From: Calothrix sp. NIES-4105
GTDB taxonomy: Bacteria > Cyanobacteriota > Cyanobacteriia > Cyanobacteriales > Nostocaceae
Assembly (NCBI RefSeq): GCF_002368415.1
Contig: NZ_AP018290.1
Location: forward strand, 4,973,614-5,037,613
Reading direction: 5' to 3'
Length of the DNA stretch: 64,000 nucleotides
Positions within the stretch are counted from its first letter, which is position 1, and every line of letters starts with the position of its first letter. A model generated the notes under the pieces. That model was not told the DNA's origin and did not search any database. It saw only the letters and a list, made by a program, of their open reading frames with translations. The translations under genes were made by a program, and so were the position numbers. This document shows, one piece after another, positions 27,934 to 37,333 of the stretch.

Positions 27934-28125
27934 TTAATGTGTTACCCTTGAAGCTTTGGTTAAGCGCGATAAACAAGACTCAAGGTGTTCACAATTCTCG
28001 CATTCCATCTCTTTACCAGGGTTTCGGCAACCACACGGTGGGTTGATATAGCAGCTATCTGGTAAGGAATGAGTAAATTTGTCGGCAGTCATTTGTAAAC
28101 ACACTAATAAATCATTAATAAGCAT
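27934..28125 (-). CDS. Small cysteine-rich hypothetical protein
   Basis: A 63-aa protein with Cys at PDSCYINPPCGCRNPG and ECENCEHLESC. Six closely spaced Cys suggest a zinc or iron-sulfur binding mini-domain. No clear ribosome binding site is visible, and an internal ATG (MTADKF, 28092) is an alternative start. No family recognised. The regular Cys spacing is the main reason to believe the frame. Confidence 0.5.
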   Translation of the reverse strand: MLINDLLVCLQMTADKFTHSLPDSCYINPPCGCRNPGKEMECENCEHLESCLSRLTKASRVTH

Positions 28126-28489
28126 AAGCCAATAGTAAAATTACTGTATTATTCAAGAGTTGTTGTATATACTATACTAAATACAAACGATTAGAAATTT
28201 AATTTCCTTAACTATATTATCGGTATCTTAAATCATCAAGTCTTCATTCCAAGAGCATGTTCGGCGCCATCTTAAGTTATATTTATTAGCCGACGAATAA
28301 AGTACATTTGAATTATTGGTATATATATAAGCATCTCACTGGCTTCTATCTCTAAAGTTACACACTGATAAAAAGCAAAAACTAAGACTTTAGTTAGTGG
28401 TAAAAGTCTTACCGATGAAAGATTAAAAGCGCAAATAATTTGTTTAAATTATTAATAACGTTGTCTAGAAATTTTAGAGATAGTAATTT
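28126..28489. other. AT-rich intergenic region
   Basis: This 364-base AT-rich stretch lies between divergent small genes and contains one GGCGCC at 28263. No further gene or repeat is recognisable. Promoters for both flanking genes are expected here. Confidence 0.5.
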
Positions 28490-28825
28490 ATGAGTACTAA
28501 TTCCCAAGAACCTATCAATCAACCCGTTAGTCCTACTTACGAAGATAGACAGAACAGAAATGAACCCAACGTTAAAGAAAGAAATTTAACGGCAAATCCT
28601 GGAGATAGAATCTCTGATGAGGCTCAATCAATAGAGGAAAAATCGAAGCAAATAGCAGTTGATGCTCCAGATATTACAGGTGACCATATTACTGTACCTA
28701 CTTATTTTGTTGCCGAAGATGAAAAAGGTGAACAGAAAGCACTTCACCACGTTAAAGACGCAGAAGAAATATCTGACTTAATTCGTCAAGCGCGCGTAGA
28801 CGAAAACGGCGAAAGAAAATGGTAA
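28490..28825 (+). CDS. Hydrophilic hypothetical protein
   Basis: A 111-aa, highly charged protein without membrane segment. The first 60 residues are Asn/Glu/Arg-rich and probably disordered. The C-terminal part (DHITVPTYFVAEDEKGEQKA, then DAEEISDLIRQARVDENG) looks folded. No family recognised. The frame is closed by TAA just before a region with a terminator hairpin at 28960-28979. Confidence 0.65.
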   Translation: MSTNSQEPINQPVSPTYEDRQNRNEPNVKERNLTANPGDRISDEAQSIEEKSKQIAVDAPDITGDHITVPTYFVAEDEKGEQKALHHVKDAEEISDLIRQARVDENGERKW

Positions 28826-29204
28826 TTATGCACAAGCGATAGAAAATCGTAGGCTGTGTGACGCTACAATAAACCATCAACTCAGCGAAAAATCTTGTAG
28901 CTGATCGCACCAACAAGCACAGAATATTCAAATAGTGGAAAGTTAATAATGAAGGAGGGGAAACAGCTAACCCTGTTTCTCTTTCCTTTTTTTGTTGAAA
29001 CACATAAATTCATTACATATAATTATATAGTACATAGACTCTAATTGTTTCTATCTATAGATATAAATAATTGTAACTATTTATTTATTATTTTATTCCT
29101 CATGAGTGGGGTCGAAGTTTGAATTAAATGCTGCACTAAAGAAAGAAGCTAGTACAGATATTAGACGAAGCTCATAAATACTAAATAAATAAAGGTTAAA
29201 TTTA
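28826..29204. other. Intergenic region holding one terminator
   Basis: Apart from the terminator at 28960-28979, this 379-base stretch shows no gene. Its second half is very AT-rich and presumably carries the promoter of the 245-aa gene. Confidence 0.5.
28960..28979 (+). terminator. Rho-independent terminator
   Basis: The perfect stem GAAACAG/CTGTTTC has a six-base loop and is followed by TCTTTCCTTTTTTTG. It lies about 135 bases after the 111-aa gene and before the next plus-strand gene. Confidence 0.75.
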
Positions 29205-29942
29205 ATGGTAAATGTACTCAATAGTAGAGAACTAAGCTATCGCAGCACTGAAGAACTAAAAAATCAACTTTTGGAATTGGTTAAAGACAGAGATACAGAC
29301 GCATTAAAGACCAAAGTTCTATTTTACCAAGATGAACTGCTACCATATTTTGAGGAGTTGAGTAAGCGCAATCCATATCCAGTAGTTGAAGACCAAATAC
29401 CGATTGTGCTTGGTGTTTGGACTCCACTTTGGTCAACAATACCATTTCATGATGTATTGCCCGGACGTATACACTCTTCATCGTATCAGATTTTTCATGC
29501 GGATGGATTATATGCTAACATCGCGCGTTACGCACCAGGGCATCAATCATCACTATTGAAGCAAGTTTCTGCAAAGTTACCAGCTTATGACTTGATGGTG
29601 ATGCAAAGGTATGAGGTTAAAAATAACCAGTGGTATATCCAAAACGTCGGAATATTCCAAGCGTTTAGGAACAGAGACATACCCTTGACCATTGATGATG
29701 CAGATGAGTGGTTTACCAATGTTGTAAACACAAAAGTAAAAGATAAGCATAAAAATGGGGAACTACCTCAAACTCTGAAGCTGGAAAATTTGGATAGAAG
29801 TACAGTTAGGAAACTTGAAAAAACTTATCTTGCGACTCCTGTGCTAGAACACTTATACGTAGACGGTGACTTACGACTTGTAAAGACTCAACGTGAGCAA
29901 AATCAACGACCTAGTTATACAATTGCGATTCGCAGACGCTAA
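29205..29942 (+). CDS. Conserved hypothetical protein (fibrillin/PAP-like appearance)
   Basis: A 245-aa soluble protein with no signal or membrane segment. An N-terminal helix (STEELKNQLLELVKDRDTDALK) is followed by a beta-rich region beginning at VLGVWTPLWSTIPF and containing GRIHSSSYQIFHADGLYANIARY. The GVW opening resembles plastid-lipid-associated (fibrillin) proteins, but the match is loose and the function is unknown. It precedes a phycobilisome-type gene, separated by a GGCGCC-capped hairpin at 29969-30004, so thylakoid association is a reasonable guess only. Confidence 0.7.
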   Translation: MVNVLNSRELSYRSTEELKNQLLELVKDRDTDALKTKVLFYQDELLPYFEELSKRNPYPVVEDQIPIVLGVWTPLWSTIPFHDVLPGRIHSSSYQIFHADGLYANIARYAPGHQSSLLKQVSAKLPAYDLMVMQRYEVKNNQWYIQNVGIFQAFRNRDIPLTIDDADEWFTNVVNTKVKDKHKNGELPQTLKLENLDRSTVRKLEKTYLATPVLEHLYVDGDLRLVKTQREQNQRPSYTIAIRRR

Positions 29943-29968
29943 AATAGCATAATCGGGATTTAACGCGC

Positions 29969-30004
29969 GGCGCCATAACTGTAACATGAGTAACAGTCGG
30001 CGCC
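29969..30004 (+). terminator. GGCGCC-capped stem-loop
   Basis: GGCGCC at both ends (29969 and 29999) can pair, continuing with ACTGT/ACAGT inside, and TTTAAC follows. It is a likely terminator built from two copies of the over-represented palindrome. Confidence 0.55.
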
Positions 30005-30056
30005 TTTAACTTATGATGGTAATACATCCGACTATTAATCATGAAACAGTCTTCTG

Positions 30057-30632
30057 ATGACTCAATTAACACAAACTGTCAAAGAACTTATTGCCAAAGC
30101 TAGAATTGTTAGCTTTGCTCAATGGCAACAAACGCACCCAAGCGAAGCAATACAAATATTCCAAGCAGCAGATGATGCAGGTAAATATCTAAGTAATGAA
30201 GATTTGGCAAAAATTGAGTTGCTTGCACCCAACAACAGTAATTTCATCTCGGTCGTCAAATACTTACGCGACCATGTTACTGAAATTATAAAAGAAGCGC
30301 GCGAACAAGTTTTAGCAATTCCTGATATTACCAGTCCTGGAGGTGGTCTTTATCCAGCCGCGCGTGCGGATGCTTGTTTGCGTGATTTTTGGCACTTCGA
30401 GCGTTGTATTACTTACGGTATCGCAGGGCAGCATATAGAATATACTAGCTCTGAAGGATTACATTATATGAAGTTATTGTATCAAGAGTTACAAGTACCA
30501 TTAGATGCAATGGTGGTGGGACTAGAAGGGCTTAAAGCAGCGAGCTTGAGACGGTGTGAAGAAAATCAACTAGTGGCGCCATATTTTGACCACTTAATTC
30601 AAAAAATGGCAGCTTTTAGGGTTGTAGAGTAA
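30057..30632 (+). CDS. Phycobilisome-type (globin-like) protein, orphan phycobiliprotein homologue
   Basis: A 191-aa protein of the phycobilisome alpha/beta fold. The hallmark is RADACLRDFWHFERCITYG, where Cys107 corresponds to the Cys84 bilin attachment site of phycobiliproteins and the Arg/Asp residues contact the bilin. The N-terminal helices and the GLEGLKAA segment also fit. It is longer than typical subunits, has an inserted SPGGGLYP before the Cys, and has no alpha/beta partner beside it. It is therefore a divergent homologue, possibly a bilin-binding photosensor or assembly factor rather than a rod or core subunit. The next gene encodes a CpeS-type lyase, suggesting a dedicated chromophorylation pair. 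Confidence 0.82.
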   Translation: MTQLTQTVKELIAKARIVSFAQWQQTHPSEAIQIFQAADDAGKYLSNEDLAKIELLAPNNSNFISVVKYLRDHVTEIIKEAREQVLAIPDITSPGGGLYPAARADACLRDFWHFERCITYGIAGQHIEYTSSEGLHYMKLLYQELQVPLDAMVVGLEGLKAASLRRCEENQLVAPYFDHLIQKMAAFRVVE

Positions 30633-30688
30633 TTACTATAATGATGTACCCTGCCGCATGGGTGGGTTTACCTATATCCTAGTAAATA

Positions 30689-31276
30689 ATGGAAGATGCG
30701 CGGTTAACCCCCTACGAAATTATGTCTACCTCAGAATTTCAACAATTTTTTGATGATTGTGTTGGAAATTGGGCTACAGAACGTACTTATCATTATCTGA
30801 CGCAGCAAGAAGTCGAGCGTTCACATACTAAATTTGTCGTTGAACCGATAACGGAGACGCTCAAATTGAAAGTACTTGCAGATAATGCTTTTAGTGTGCC
30901 ACCCGATGTTCACAATTTACCTGGATACCATCTTAAGTTTGAAACTGTTTCAGAGAAAGGTGAGAAAGTTTCGCAGCAGTTGAATATGCTATTTGTCACC
31001 CAAGGGCAAGAGTCAAATTTTCTACAAGGAAAATATTTAAGGGATCGTGCTTACGAGGAAGAACGACCAATAATTGCCGATTTTCGCTTTGATAACATTA
31101 AGCGTGAGTTGTTAATGACTACCAATTATACCCGTGTAGTCGCGGTTGACTCGATTACCATGATTAATCCGAGCTTACGCATTCGCCGTATTTTAACATA
31201 TCGGCGCCCTACTGATGGGCAACCTCTCGATGAAGTTGTGTTGGTAGGGTTTGGTGTAGAACAGAAGGGAGTGTGA
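30689..31276 (+). CDS. CpeS/CpcS-type phycobiliprotein lyase
   Basis: A 195-aa lipocalin-like protein: EFQQFFDDCVGNWATERTYHYL is the conserved start of CpeS/CpcS/CpcU lyases, with later beta-strand motifs (IADFRFD, LLMTTNYTRVVAVDSITMINP, RIRRILTYRRP). These lyases attach phycocyanobilin or phycoerythrobilin to the Cys84-type site of phycobiliproteins. It starts 56 bases after the phycobilisome-type gene, so the two probably form an operon. An internal ATG at 30722 is an alternative start that still keeps the conserved region. Confidence 0.87.
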   Translation: MEDARLTPYEIMSTSEFQQFFDDCVGNWATERTYHYLTQQEVERSHTKFVVEPITETLKLKVLADNAFSVPPDVHNLPGYHLKFETVSEKGEKVSQQLNMLFVTQGQESNFLQGKYLRDRAYEEERPIIADFRFDNIKRELLMTTNYTRVVAVDSITMINPSLRIRRILTYRRPTDGQPLDEVVLVGFGVEQKGV

Positions 31277-32303
31277 AAGAGTAGGAAAGTGGGAGTCTAC
31301 CCTCTCACCTTCTCGCTATTGCCGACTACACAATTAAAAGTTACAATTTTTAATAAATATCGTCCCAAAGCCATACGAAAATTAGAATTGAAGTTGATGT
31401 CAAAAACTACATAACTTAAAAATCATTGCAACCAAAGCATTTCCACTACTATACTTGTGTTATCCTTGGCTAAAAATGATTAACTTTTGTAAATATATTT
31501 TCATAAACAAGGGCGAGAATATCGTTTTTAACAGGAGATTTTAATTCATGGCATCAAACTAGCATCACGATACATAAAAGTATTGGGCAGTGACTTGATG
31601 TGGAAAGTTCTAGCTATCAATGATAAAATGTAAGGAGTTATACTTTTATTCAAAAAAGTGATTATCTAAAGATAGCTGAATCTGAGACAGTTGAAATGGT
31701 TTATCGAAGGGAGGCAATTTTGAAGTATGGTATAGCGACTACTAGCGCTAGCTCTAACGATAAGAATAGTCAAGGTGGCATTAGGAAAAAGCCTTACAGC
31801 TAACTTTTTTTAATGCTTGAATCGTGCTTGGCATGACTTTAATTTCTGGTTATAGAGATTAAGTTGTAAAAAGGGCATGAGAAAACGCGCGCTCAAGATT
31901 TTAAATATTTTAATTTGGCTTTAAAACTTGTTTTGTTATGAACATTACTAAAGTTTTAGGACTGGACGGGCATTAGCACTCGATAACCTAAAAGTTGTAG
32001 AGGTTTGAAATTTACTCATCTAAATTATTAGAAAAAGATTGAATTTTTGAAAATTCAGGTTAAAACATTATAGGAAGCGTTTATTTTTGCTTTTTCTTAA
32101 AGGATACGCCTATATTCCTCACGAGTTAAAGTGCAGATACTAGTTATTTGCGTGCCTTGAACGCGGTGGATGACGGGAAATTTTAGTAATCAAAAACAAG
32201 CGTTTGCGAATTCTAAACAATATACCGACATTCACATTTTCTTTTGACTCCTACCGTTCGATTTTTTTTCTAACGTTATCTATTCTGAACAAGTCTACGA
32301 ATT
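31277..32303. other. 1-kb gene-poor region with candidate micro-ORFs
   Basis: No ORF over 60 codons is convincing. Two short frames have strong ribosome binding sites: a four-codon ORF (ATG GCA TCA AAC TAG at 31548-31562 after AGGAGA) and the 27-codon ORF at 31720-31803. The rest is AT-rich with no recognised repeat. A leader RNA of the 112-aa gene or a non-coding RNA are alternatives. Confidence 0.5.
31720..31803 (+). CDS. Candidate 27-aa micro-peptide
   Basis: A TTG start (31720) is preceded by GGGAGG (31709-31714) at an ideal 5-base spacing. The frame encodes a Ser/Thr/Asn/Lys-rich peptide beginning KYGIATTSASSNDKNSQGG and ending RKKPYS. An in-frame ATG at 31696 would add eight residues but lacks a good ribosome site. 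A run of seven T follows the stop. No homologue is recalled and the RGSGR-type motif of heterocyst inhibitors is absent. Start-site evidence alone supports it. Confidence 0.3.
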   Translation: MKYGIATTSASSNDKNSQGGIRKKPYS

Positions 32304-32642
32304 ATGTTAATGCAATTAGAATCGAAGAGTGCCAAAATGTTGCCTCCACAGGCTGAAAGAAAGATGCGCTGCTGGGTTCGCAGCCGCCATCTTATTTGTT
32401 CTGGTCACTTTTTCATTTTTGAAACTGTTGAATACACGACGATTGAACGCTTTGCAGAATGTGTTGCAGCACTGGGAGGTACTTTAATCTCAGTTGAACC
32501 TATCAATAAAATCTGGATGGGCGCCCATCGTCAAGTAATTCTTTATCAAGCCAAAGCGAGTTTACACACACCTCATCACACCTTGAAACAATACTGGATT
32601 AAATACGGTGGTTTCTACACTCGCTTTGATGAGCGATGTTAA
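32304..32642 (+). CDS. Conserved-looking hypothetical protein
   Basis: A 112-aa soluble protein. It contains two His/Cys-bearing segments (RSRHLICSGHFF and HRQVILYQAKASLHTPHH) and ends with KYGGFYTRFDERC. Alternating hydrophobic patterns suggest a small alpha/beta fold (ERFAECVAALGGTLISVEP). I do not recognise the family. Several start codons are possible (M1, M3, M12), and none has a strong ribosome site. It follows a long gene-poor leader region. Confidence 0.6.
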   Translation: MLMQLESKSAKMLPPQAERKMRCWVRSRHLICSGHFFIFETVEYTTIERFAECVAALGGTLISVEPINKIWMGAHRQVILYQAKASLHTPHHTLKQYWIKYGGFYTRFDERC

Positions 32643-32791
32643 TGTGATGTGATGATTAATACTTGGTCATTGAACAACTGATTTAATTGATTGACAACTT
32701 TATCGCTAATAGCTGATGGCTAGTTTTGAGCCTATGGTTGATTATTAGTCGTTGGTTATTAGCAATGTTAAACAAAAAGCACTTTATATTG

Positions 32792-33583
32792 TTATATCGG
32801 TTTTTCCAAAAGCAGCAAAGAGATAAAGAAATCAGACATAAAAATAGCTACCCAAGAACTAACAACAGCTGCCGTTGCCGCTTCACCAACTTGTTTAACT
32901 CCTCCTCTAGTAATAAGTCCCCAGCTACAACTATTAACGGCAACCATCGTGCCAAAAATAAATGCCTTAAACAAAACAATCAATAAATCTGATGGTGATA
33001 AAAATGTTCTAATTGATTCTAAAAAAACTTCTGGAGCAATTTGATAGAACTGTGCAGCAATGAAAATTCCACCAATAACACCTACGACTAAACCAAAAAT
33101 TGTAATAATTGGCACCATTACGCAGCACGCTATGACTCTTGGAACAACTAAATAATTAATTGGGTCAGTTTTCAGCATATAAAGAGCATCAATTTGCTCC
33201 GTAACTTTCATCGCACCTATTTCCGCTGCGAAAGCTGAACCAACTTGTCCTGCAATGATACTCGCTGTTAAAATAGGCGCCAGTTCTCGACAGAAAGCCA
33301 AAGCAAAAGCACCTCCAACGCTTTCTACAGCACCATATTTAACTAACTCGCGCGCGGTTTGAATGGTAAAAATCATACCGGCAAAAAAGTTAACAAGTAG
33401 AACAGGAGATAAAGAACCAGGGCCTACTTTTACCATGTGTTGCATTACCTTGCTGTAACAGGTTTTGCCTTGAATAAAACGTAGCCAAACTTGACCGAAC
33501 AGTAGTACAGTTGCAATGAAGTGTACAATGCCATTCAGGGAATTAACACTTTGCTTTTGTTGCAATTTAATAGCCATTATCAC
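32792..33583 (-). CDS. MlaE-family ABC transporter permease
   Basis: A 263-aa multi-pass permease of the MlaE/YrbE/TGD1 type: VLLVNFFAGMIFTIQTARELVKYGA, the conserved RELAPILTASIIAGQVGSAFAAEIGAMKVTEQIDAL and PRVIACCVMVPIITIFG. These proteins move phospholipids between membranes with an MlaF ATPase and an MlaD MCE protein. In chloroplasts TGD1 imports lipid. The partners are not adjacent here, as is common in cyanobacteria. The frame starts at GTG (33583), with an ATG two codons later. Confidence 0.9.
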   Translation of the reverse strand: MIMAIKLQQKQSVNSLNGIVHFIATVLLFGQVWLRFIQGKTCYSKVMQHMVKVGPGSLSPVLLVNFFAGMIFTIQTARELVKYGAVESVGGAFALAFCRELAPILTASIIAGQVGSAFAAEIGAMKVTEQIDALYMLKTDPINYLVVPRVIACCVMVPIITIFGLVVGVIGGIFIAAQFYQIAPEVFLESIRTFLSPSDLLIVLFKAFIFGTMVAVNSCSWGLITRGGVKQVGEAATAAVVSSWVAIFMSDFFISLLLLEKPI

Positions 33584-33914
33584 GCTTATATTTTTGCAAC
33601 TATGTTAACCTGTATTTTTCAAATTATTGTAAAGACATCCAAATCGGTATGTAAACACACATGTCGGTATAATATCCCTAGTTTTCCTTTTTAAAATCTA
33701 AACTACAGGAGTGTTGTAACAATTCTTAACAATTAACTATGGCGCGAATCAATCAATCTATATCATTAGCTGCAATTTCTTTACCACTTGTATCACCTAG
33801 TTTTTCTAATGCCAAATATTTAATTTAATTGTGCTTGTCGCAGTGCTAAGATGAATTAGACTTTTATTAACATGCGACTTAAAATTAAGATGTTGCGGGT
33901 AACAAATAATTTTT
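33584..33914. other. Intergenic region between divergent genes
   Basis: This 331-base stretch separates the MlaE gene and the DUF29 gene. No coding sequence or repeat is seen. It should hold both promoters. Confidence 0.5.
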
Positions 33915-34400
33915 ATGCATACACCAGAAGCTAACCCAGAAACGAGCAAAGCGACAAAGCTTTACGAAACTGATTTTTACGCATGGACTATTGAACAAGT
34001 ATCTTTGCTCCGTAATAAGCAATGGAGTCAAATTGACCTGCACAACTTAATCGAGGAGATTGAATCATTGGGTAAACAGCAACGGCAAGAACTCCGAAAT
34101 CGTTTAAGTGTATTAATAGGGCATTTGCTTAAATGGCAATACCAACCACAAAACCGGAGTCGTAGCTGGTTAGCAACAATACGTGTGCAGCGTCGTGATA
34201 TATTACGTTTACTTAAAGACAACCCAAGTTTAAAGTCGTATATAAACGAAGCCTTGTTAGAAGCTTACGAAAATGGTAAAGATTTGGCAATGGGAGAAAC
34301 AAACTTACCAAAAGAAACTTTTCCATCAGATAATCCGTACACAGTAACATCCATTCTTGAAGACAACTTTTACCCTGGTGAACCAAGTGATTTAGAGTAA
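33915..34400 (+). CDS. DUF29 family protein
   Basis: A 161-aa helical protein matching DUF29: LYETDFYAWTIEQVSLLRNKQ, DLHNLIEEIESLGKQQRQEL, LIGHLLKWQYQP, RSWLATIRVQRRDI and the C-terminal FPSDNPYTVTSILEDNFYPG. DUF29 proteins are abundant in cyanobacteria, often in many copies, and have no established function. The gene stands alone. Confidence 0.88.
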   Translation: MHTPEANPETSKATKLYETDFYAWTIEQVSLLRNKQWSQIDLHNLIEEIESLGKQQRQELRNRLSVLIGHLLKWQYQPQNRSRSWLATIRVQRRDILRLLKDNPSLKSYINEALLEAYENGKDLAMGETNLPKETFPSDNPYTVTSILEDNFYPGEPSDLE

Positions 34401-34479
34401 TCTGGTGCTTGAATAGAGTAATCAATAAAGTAAGTAGAGTTAGAAGTGAAGAAAATGTTCACTGTATAAATATAGTGAG

Positions 34480-35580
34480 TTAGTATTTCCAATTAAGCCA
34501 ACTAGCTTTAACTTCGTCCGGAATACAAATATTATCAAGAGCAGCTTCCTTAATAGTGATTCTAGGCTCTGAAGCCAAATGTTGTAAAACTTCATATGGA
34601 GTAGCTATATTTTTAGCTATTTCTCTTAACACTAAGCGATGCTCATTTTGAACTAGTGCCATTTTCTTGAGTGTTTCTGGTGGTGTTTTTCTATTACGTG
34701 CAACGTGAATGCGTAGTTTGTGGATATCAGATGTTGATAATTTTTCCAGTACATAAGGATTAACACCATAACTTGAAGCAACCCAAGTAATCCAAGCACC
34801 GTTTTGGTACTCGCTAAATTTCTTTAAAAGAGCATCTAAAATTTGTGCAGGCGCCTGGGAATTGAAAAAAACACCTCTACTCACCTCAGAATTTGGGTCA
34901 TTAGCCAATTTTAATATTGCTTTGATAGGAATATTAGGGTTTTGAGCAACACCGCTGCGAACATGGAAACTCTTATCTACTACAAATTTCTCTAATAAGT
35001 AAACTGGTGTATTTGGATTCAGTGCAACACCATAGCGGGCATTTTCATGTTTACTTATTGCAAGCTGCTCTAAAACAGCTAAAGGTGTATTTGGATGTTT
35101 GGCGATAGAGAAACGAGTCATCGAATCTTCACTATTGATAAGCTGTTGCAATACCTCTCTTGGCGCCAAACTTGAGTATATCTCTTGTTTTGGAATTCCT
35201 TTCTCAGAATAACAATGCTCTAAAACATAATCACACAAACTAGAAAGTGTATTTGAAGGAATTTGCTGGAAAAAGTTCGGATTCTCTAGCAGTAACAACG
35301 GCAATATAGGGTTTTTGAGAAATTCAACAGGAAATTTTTTGCCTAGCTGACACAATACTTGTGTTGGAGTGTTAGGGTTAGCTGTAACATTTGCGAGAAT
35401 AATATTATCCCTACGTCTTGCCATAATTTCAAGCAAGTCTGGAGGAGAAGCCGGATTTGCAGCCAGAACGTGCGCTAAATCCAGATTTTTTTGAGATAAT
35501 TCTAGAAGACGTTCAAACGAAACACCATCAGTCGTTGCTTCCTTAACAAGGCTATCAAAATCAGGCAATTTTGCTTTCAT
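34480..35580 (-). CDS. Leucine-rich repeat variant (LRV) protein
   Basis: A 366-aa protein built from ~24-residue units such as RFSIAKHPNTPLAVLEQLA, RYGVALNPNTPVYLLEKF and RSGVAQNPNIPIKAILKLA. The NPNTP turn followed by xxxLexLA is the signature of LRV repeats, first described in a nitrogen-fixation-linked protein with a 4Fe-4S cluster. No Cys-rich N-terminal cluster is present here, so it is probably a pure scaffold or binding protein. About 10 repeats span residues 35-355. It is a solitary gene. Confidence 0.85.
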   Translation of the reverse strand: MKAKLPDFDSLVKEATTDGVSFERLLELSQKNLDLAHVLAANPASPPDLLEIMARRRDNIILANVTANPNTPTQVLCQLGKKFPVEFLKNPILPLLLLENPNFFQQIPSNTLSSLCDYVLEHCYSEKGIPKQEIYSSLAPREVLQQLINSEDSMTRFSIAKHPNTPLAVLEQLAISKHENARYGVALNPNTPVYLLEKFVVDKSFHVRSGVAQNPNIPIKAILKLANDPNSEVSRGVFFNSQAPAQILDALLKKFSEYQNGAWITWVASSYGVNPYVLEKLSTSDIHKLRIHVARNRKTPPETLKKMALVQNEHRLVLREIAKNIATPYEVLQHLASEPRITIKEAALDNICIPDEVKASWLNWKY

Positions 35581-35697
35581 ACTGCTATATCAAACGGCAG
35601 GTATATTAAATAGCTTATTTATTCATTAGTATTATATATTATTTTATTTTAAGTAGGTGAGTCATAGCCCTACTTACTATTATTTTGCGTTAAGTAG

Positions 35698-35714
35698 GGT
35701 GGGCAGTGCCCACC
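35698..35714. repeat. Short palindrome GGTGGGC-agt-GCCCACC, second copy
   Basis: Identical core to the copy at 13355-13371, with flanking GTAG and TTAC nearly extending the stem. It lies between the LRV and amylase genes. Confidence 0.75.
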
Positions 35715-35748
35715 TTACTATTTGCGTTAAGTAATTTTATTTACCAAA

Positions 35749-37230
35749 TCAAGTTCTGATATCAAAACCAGAATCTTGTACCCAAACTGATACAGAACCA
35801 CCTTTACAACGAAACTCACCCCAGCCGTCTTCATTAGTATAAACAGGCTCTTTAATGTGTTCAGTGATATCAATAAATTTGGTTTTGCGCTTGCCTACTT
35901 CCATCCATTTAAAACCTTCGGTGCCATCGCTCATAATAACAGCCATTGCTTTTGGATGTTTTTCATCACCTAAACGTGTCCAGCCAATAGTATTAAAGTG
36001 GTCGAAGTAATCGTATTGAGAACCGTGAGCGTAATGAGAGCGCGCGTAAAGTAATTTATCAATTATCCAACTATGTGAAGGCATGTGAATATTATATCCC
36101 TTGTCGTTGTAATCGGCGCCGTAGTAATCAGCGTAGAAAACACAAGGATAACCTTCACTACGTAGGAGGATTATGGCGTATGCTAGAGGTTTAAACCAAG
36201 GCTCAACAACAGATTCGAGAGCTTGTAGTGGTTGAGAGTCGTGGTTTTCAACGAATGTAACAGCTGCTGTCGGTCGTTGCTGCATTACAGTACCGTCTAA
36301 AATGCGACGCATATCGTAGTTACCACCCGACTTGCTTGCATAGTGAAAGTTGTAGTGTAACGGGACATCGACAACTGACATTCTGCCGCCAACATAATCA
36401 ATATACCAGTTTAAGGTATTAATATCGGGAACCCAGTATTCGCCAACAACGAATAAATCTTTACCAACATACTTTTCTAAATGATCTAACCACTTGGGAA
36501 AGAACCAAGCTGAAATATGTTTTATTGCATCCAAACGGAACCCATCAACATTAGTTGTATCTAAATACCACTCACCCCAATCAGTAATTTCACGGCGTAC
36601 CCATTCATCTTGAAAGTCTAAATCGCACCCCATTAAATACCCAAAATTGCCTCTCTCAAGAGCAACATAATCATCAAATACCTTACCCTCTACCAAGTAA
36701 ACAGTGCTGCGGTCATTTGAGTTATACTCGTTGTAATCGACACCATCAAAATGCCACCAATGCCATTCAAACTGTGAATATTTATTTTGGCGCCCAGGAA
36801 AATGAAAATGAGTATAACTTTTAATTTCTCCTAAACCACCCTTGGGACTTTGCCTATTATCTTGCCAGAAAGGGGTAGCTTTAAAGATTTCGGGAGAGTC
36901 GGCGCCTATTCTATGATTAAGAACAGCATCAGCATAAACTTGTATACCCTCATTGTGGAGTGCTTTAATCGCATCAAGATACTGTTGACGAGTTCCATAC
37001 TTAGTACGAACAGAGCCTTTTTGGTCAAATTCTCCTAAATCATATAAATCATAAACACCATAACCAACATCGTATCCTCCCCCAATACCTTTATAAGCAG
37101 GAGGCAACCACATTGCTGTAAAACCTTTCTTACCTAACTCTTTAGCATTATTTTTTACCTGATTCCAAAGGCTACCGTCGCTACTGTTGTACCAATGGAA
37201 GTACTGCATCATTACGCCGTTAATTGCCAT
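35749..37230 (-). CDS. amyA: Cytoplasmic alpha-amylase (GH13)
   Basis: A 493-aa enzyme without signal peptide, in the range of cytosolic bacterial AmyA. GH13 regions are all visible: region I DAVLNHR, region II GFRLDAIKH with the nucleophile Asp, region III VVGEYW with the acid/base Glu, and region IV FVENHDSQP with the stabiliser Asp. It hydrolyses alpha-1,4 bonds in glycogen-derived glucans inside the cell. The N terminus (NGVMMQYFHWY) is typical of this subfamily. The gene is monocistronic, divergent from the HigA-like gene. Confidence 0.95.
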   Translation of the reverse strand: MAINGVMMQYFHWYNSSDGSLWNQVKNNAKELGKKGFTAMWLPPAYKGIGGGYDVGYGVYDLYDLGEFDQKGSVRTKYGTRQQYLDAIKALHNEGIQVYADAVLNHRIGADSPEIFKATPFWQDNRQSPKGGLGEIKSYTHFHFPGRQNKYSQFEWHWWHFDGVDYNEYNSNDRSTVYLVEGKVFDDYVALERGNFGYLMGCDLDFQDEWVRREITDWGEWYLDTTNVDGFRLDAIKHISAWFFPKWLDHLEKYVGKDLFVVGEYWVPDINTLNWYIDYVGGRMSVVDVPLHYNFHYASKSGGNYDMRRILDGTVMQQRPTAAVTFVENHDSQPLQALESVVEPWFKPLAYAIILLRSEGYPCVFYADYYGADYNDKGYNIHMPSHSWIIDKLLYARSHYAHGSQYDYFDHFNTIGWTRLGDEKHPKAMAVIMSDGTEGFKWMEVGKRKTKFIDITEHIKEPVYTNEDGWGEFRCKGGSVSVWVQDSGFDIRT

Positions 37231-37333
37231 GATTTACACCTACATACAGGTCAATGTTGCAAATTATGACTTTAGCTTGTTGATTGGTCAAGTTGATTTA
37301 ACCACTTGGGCGCCGTCGTTAATATAGAGGTAG

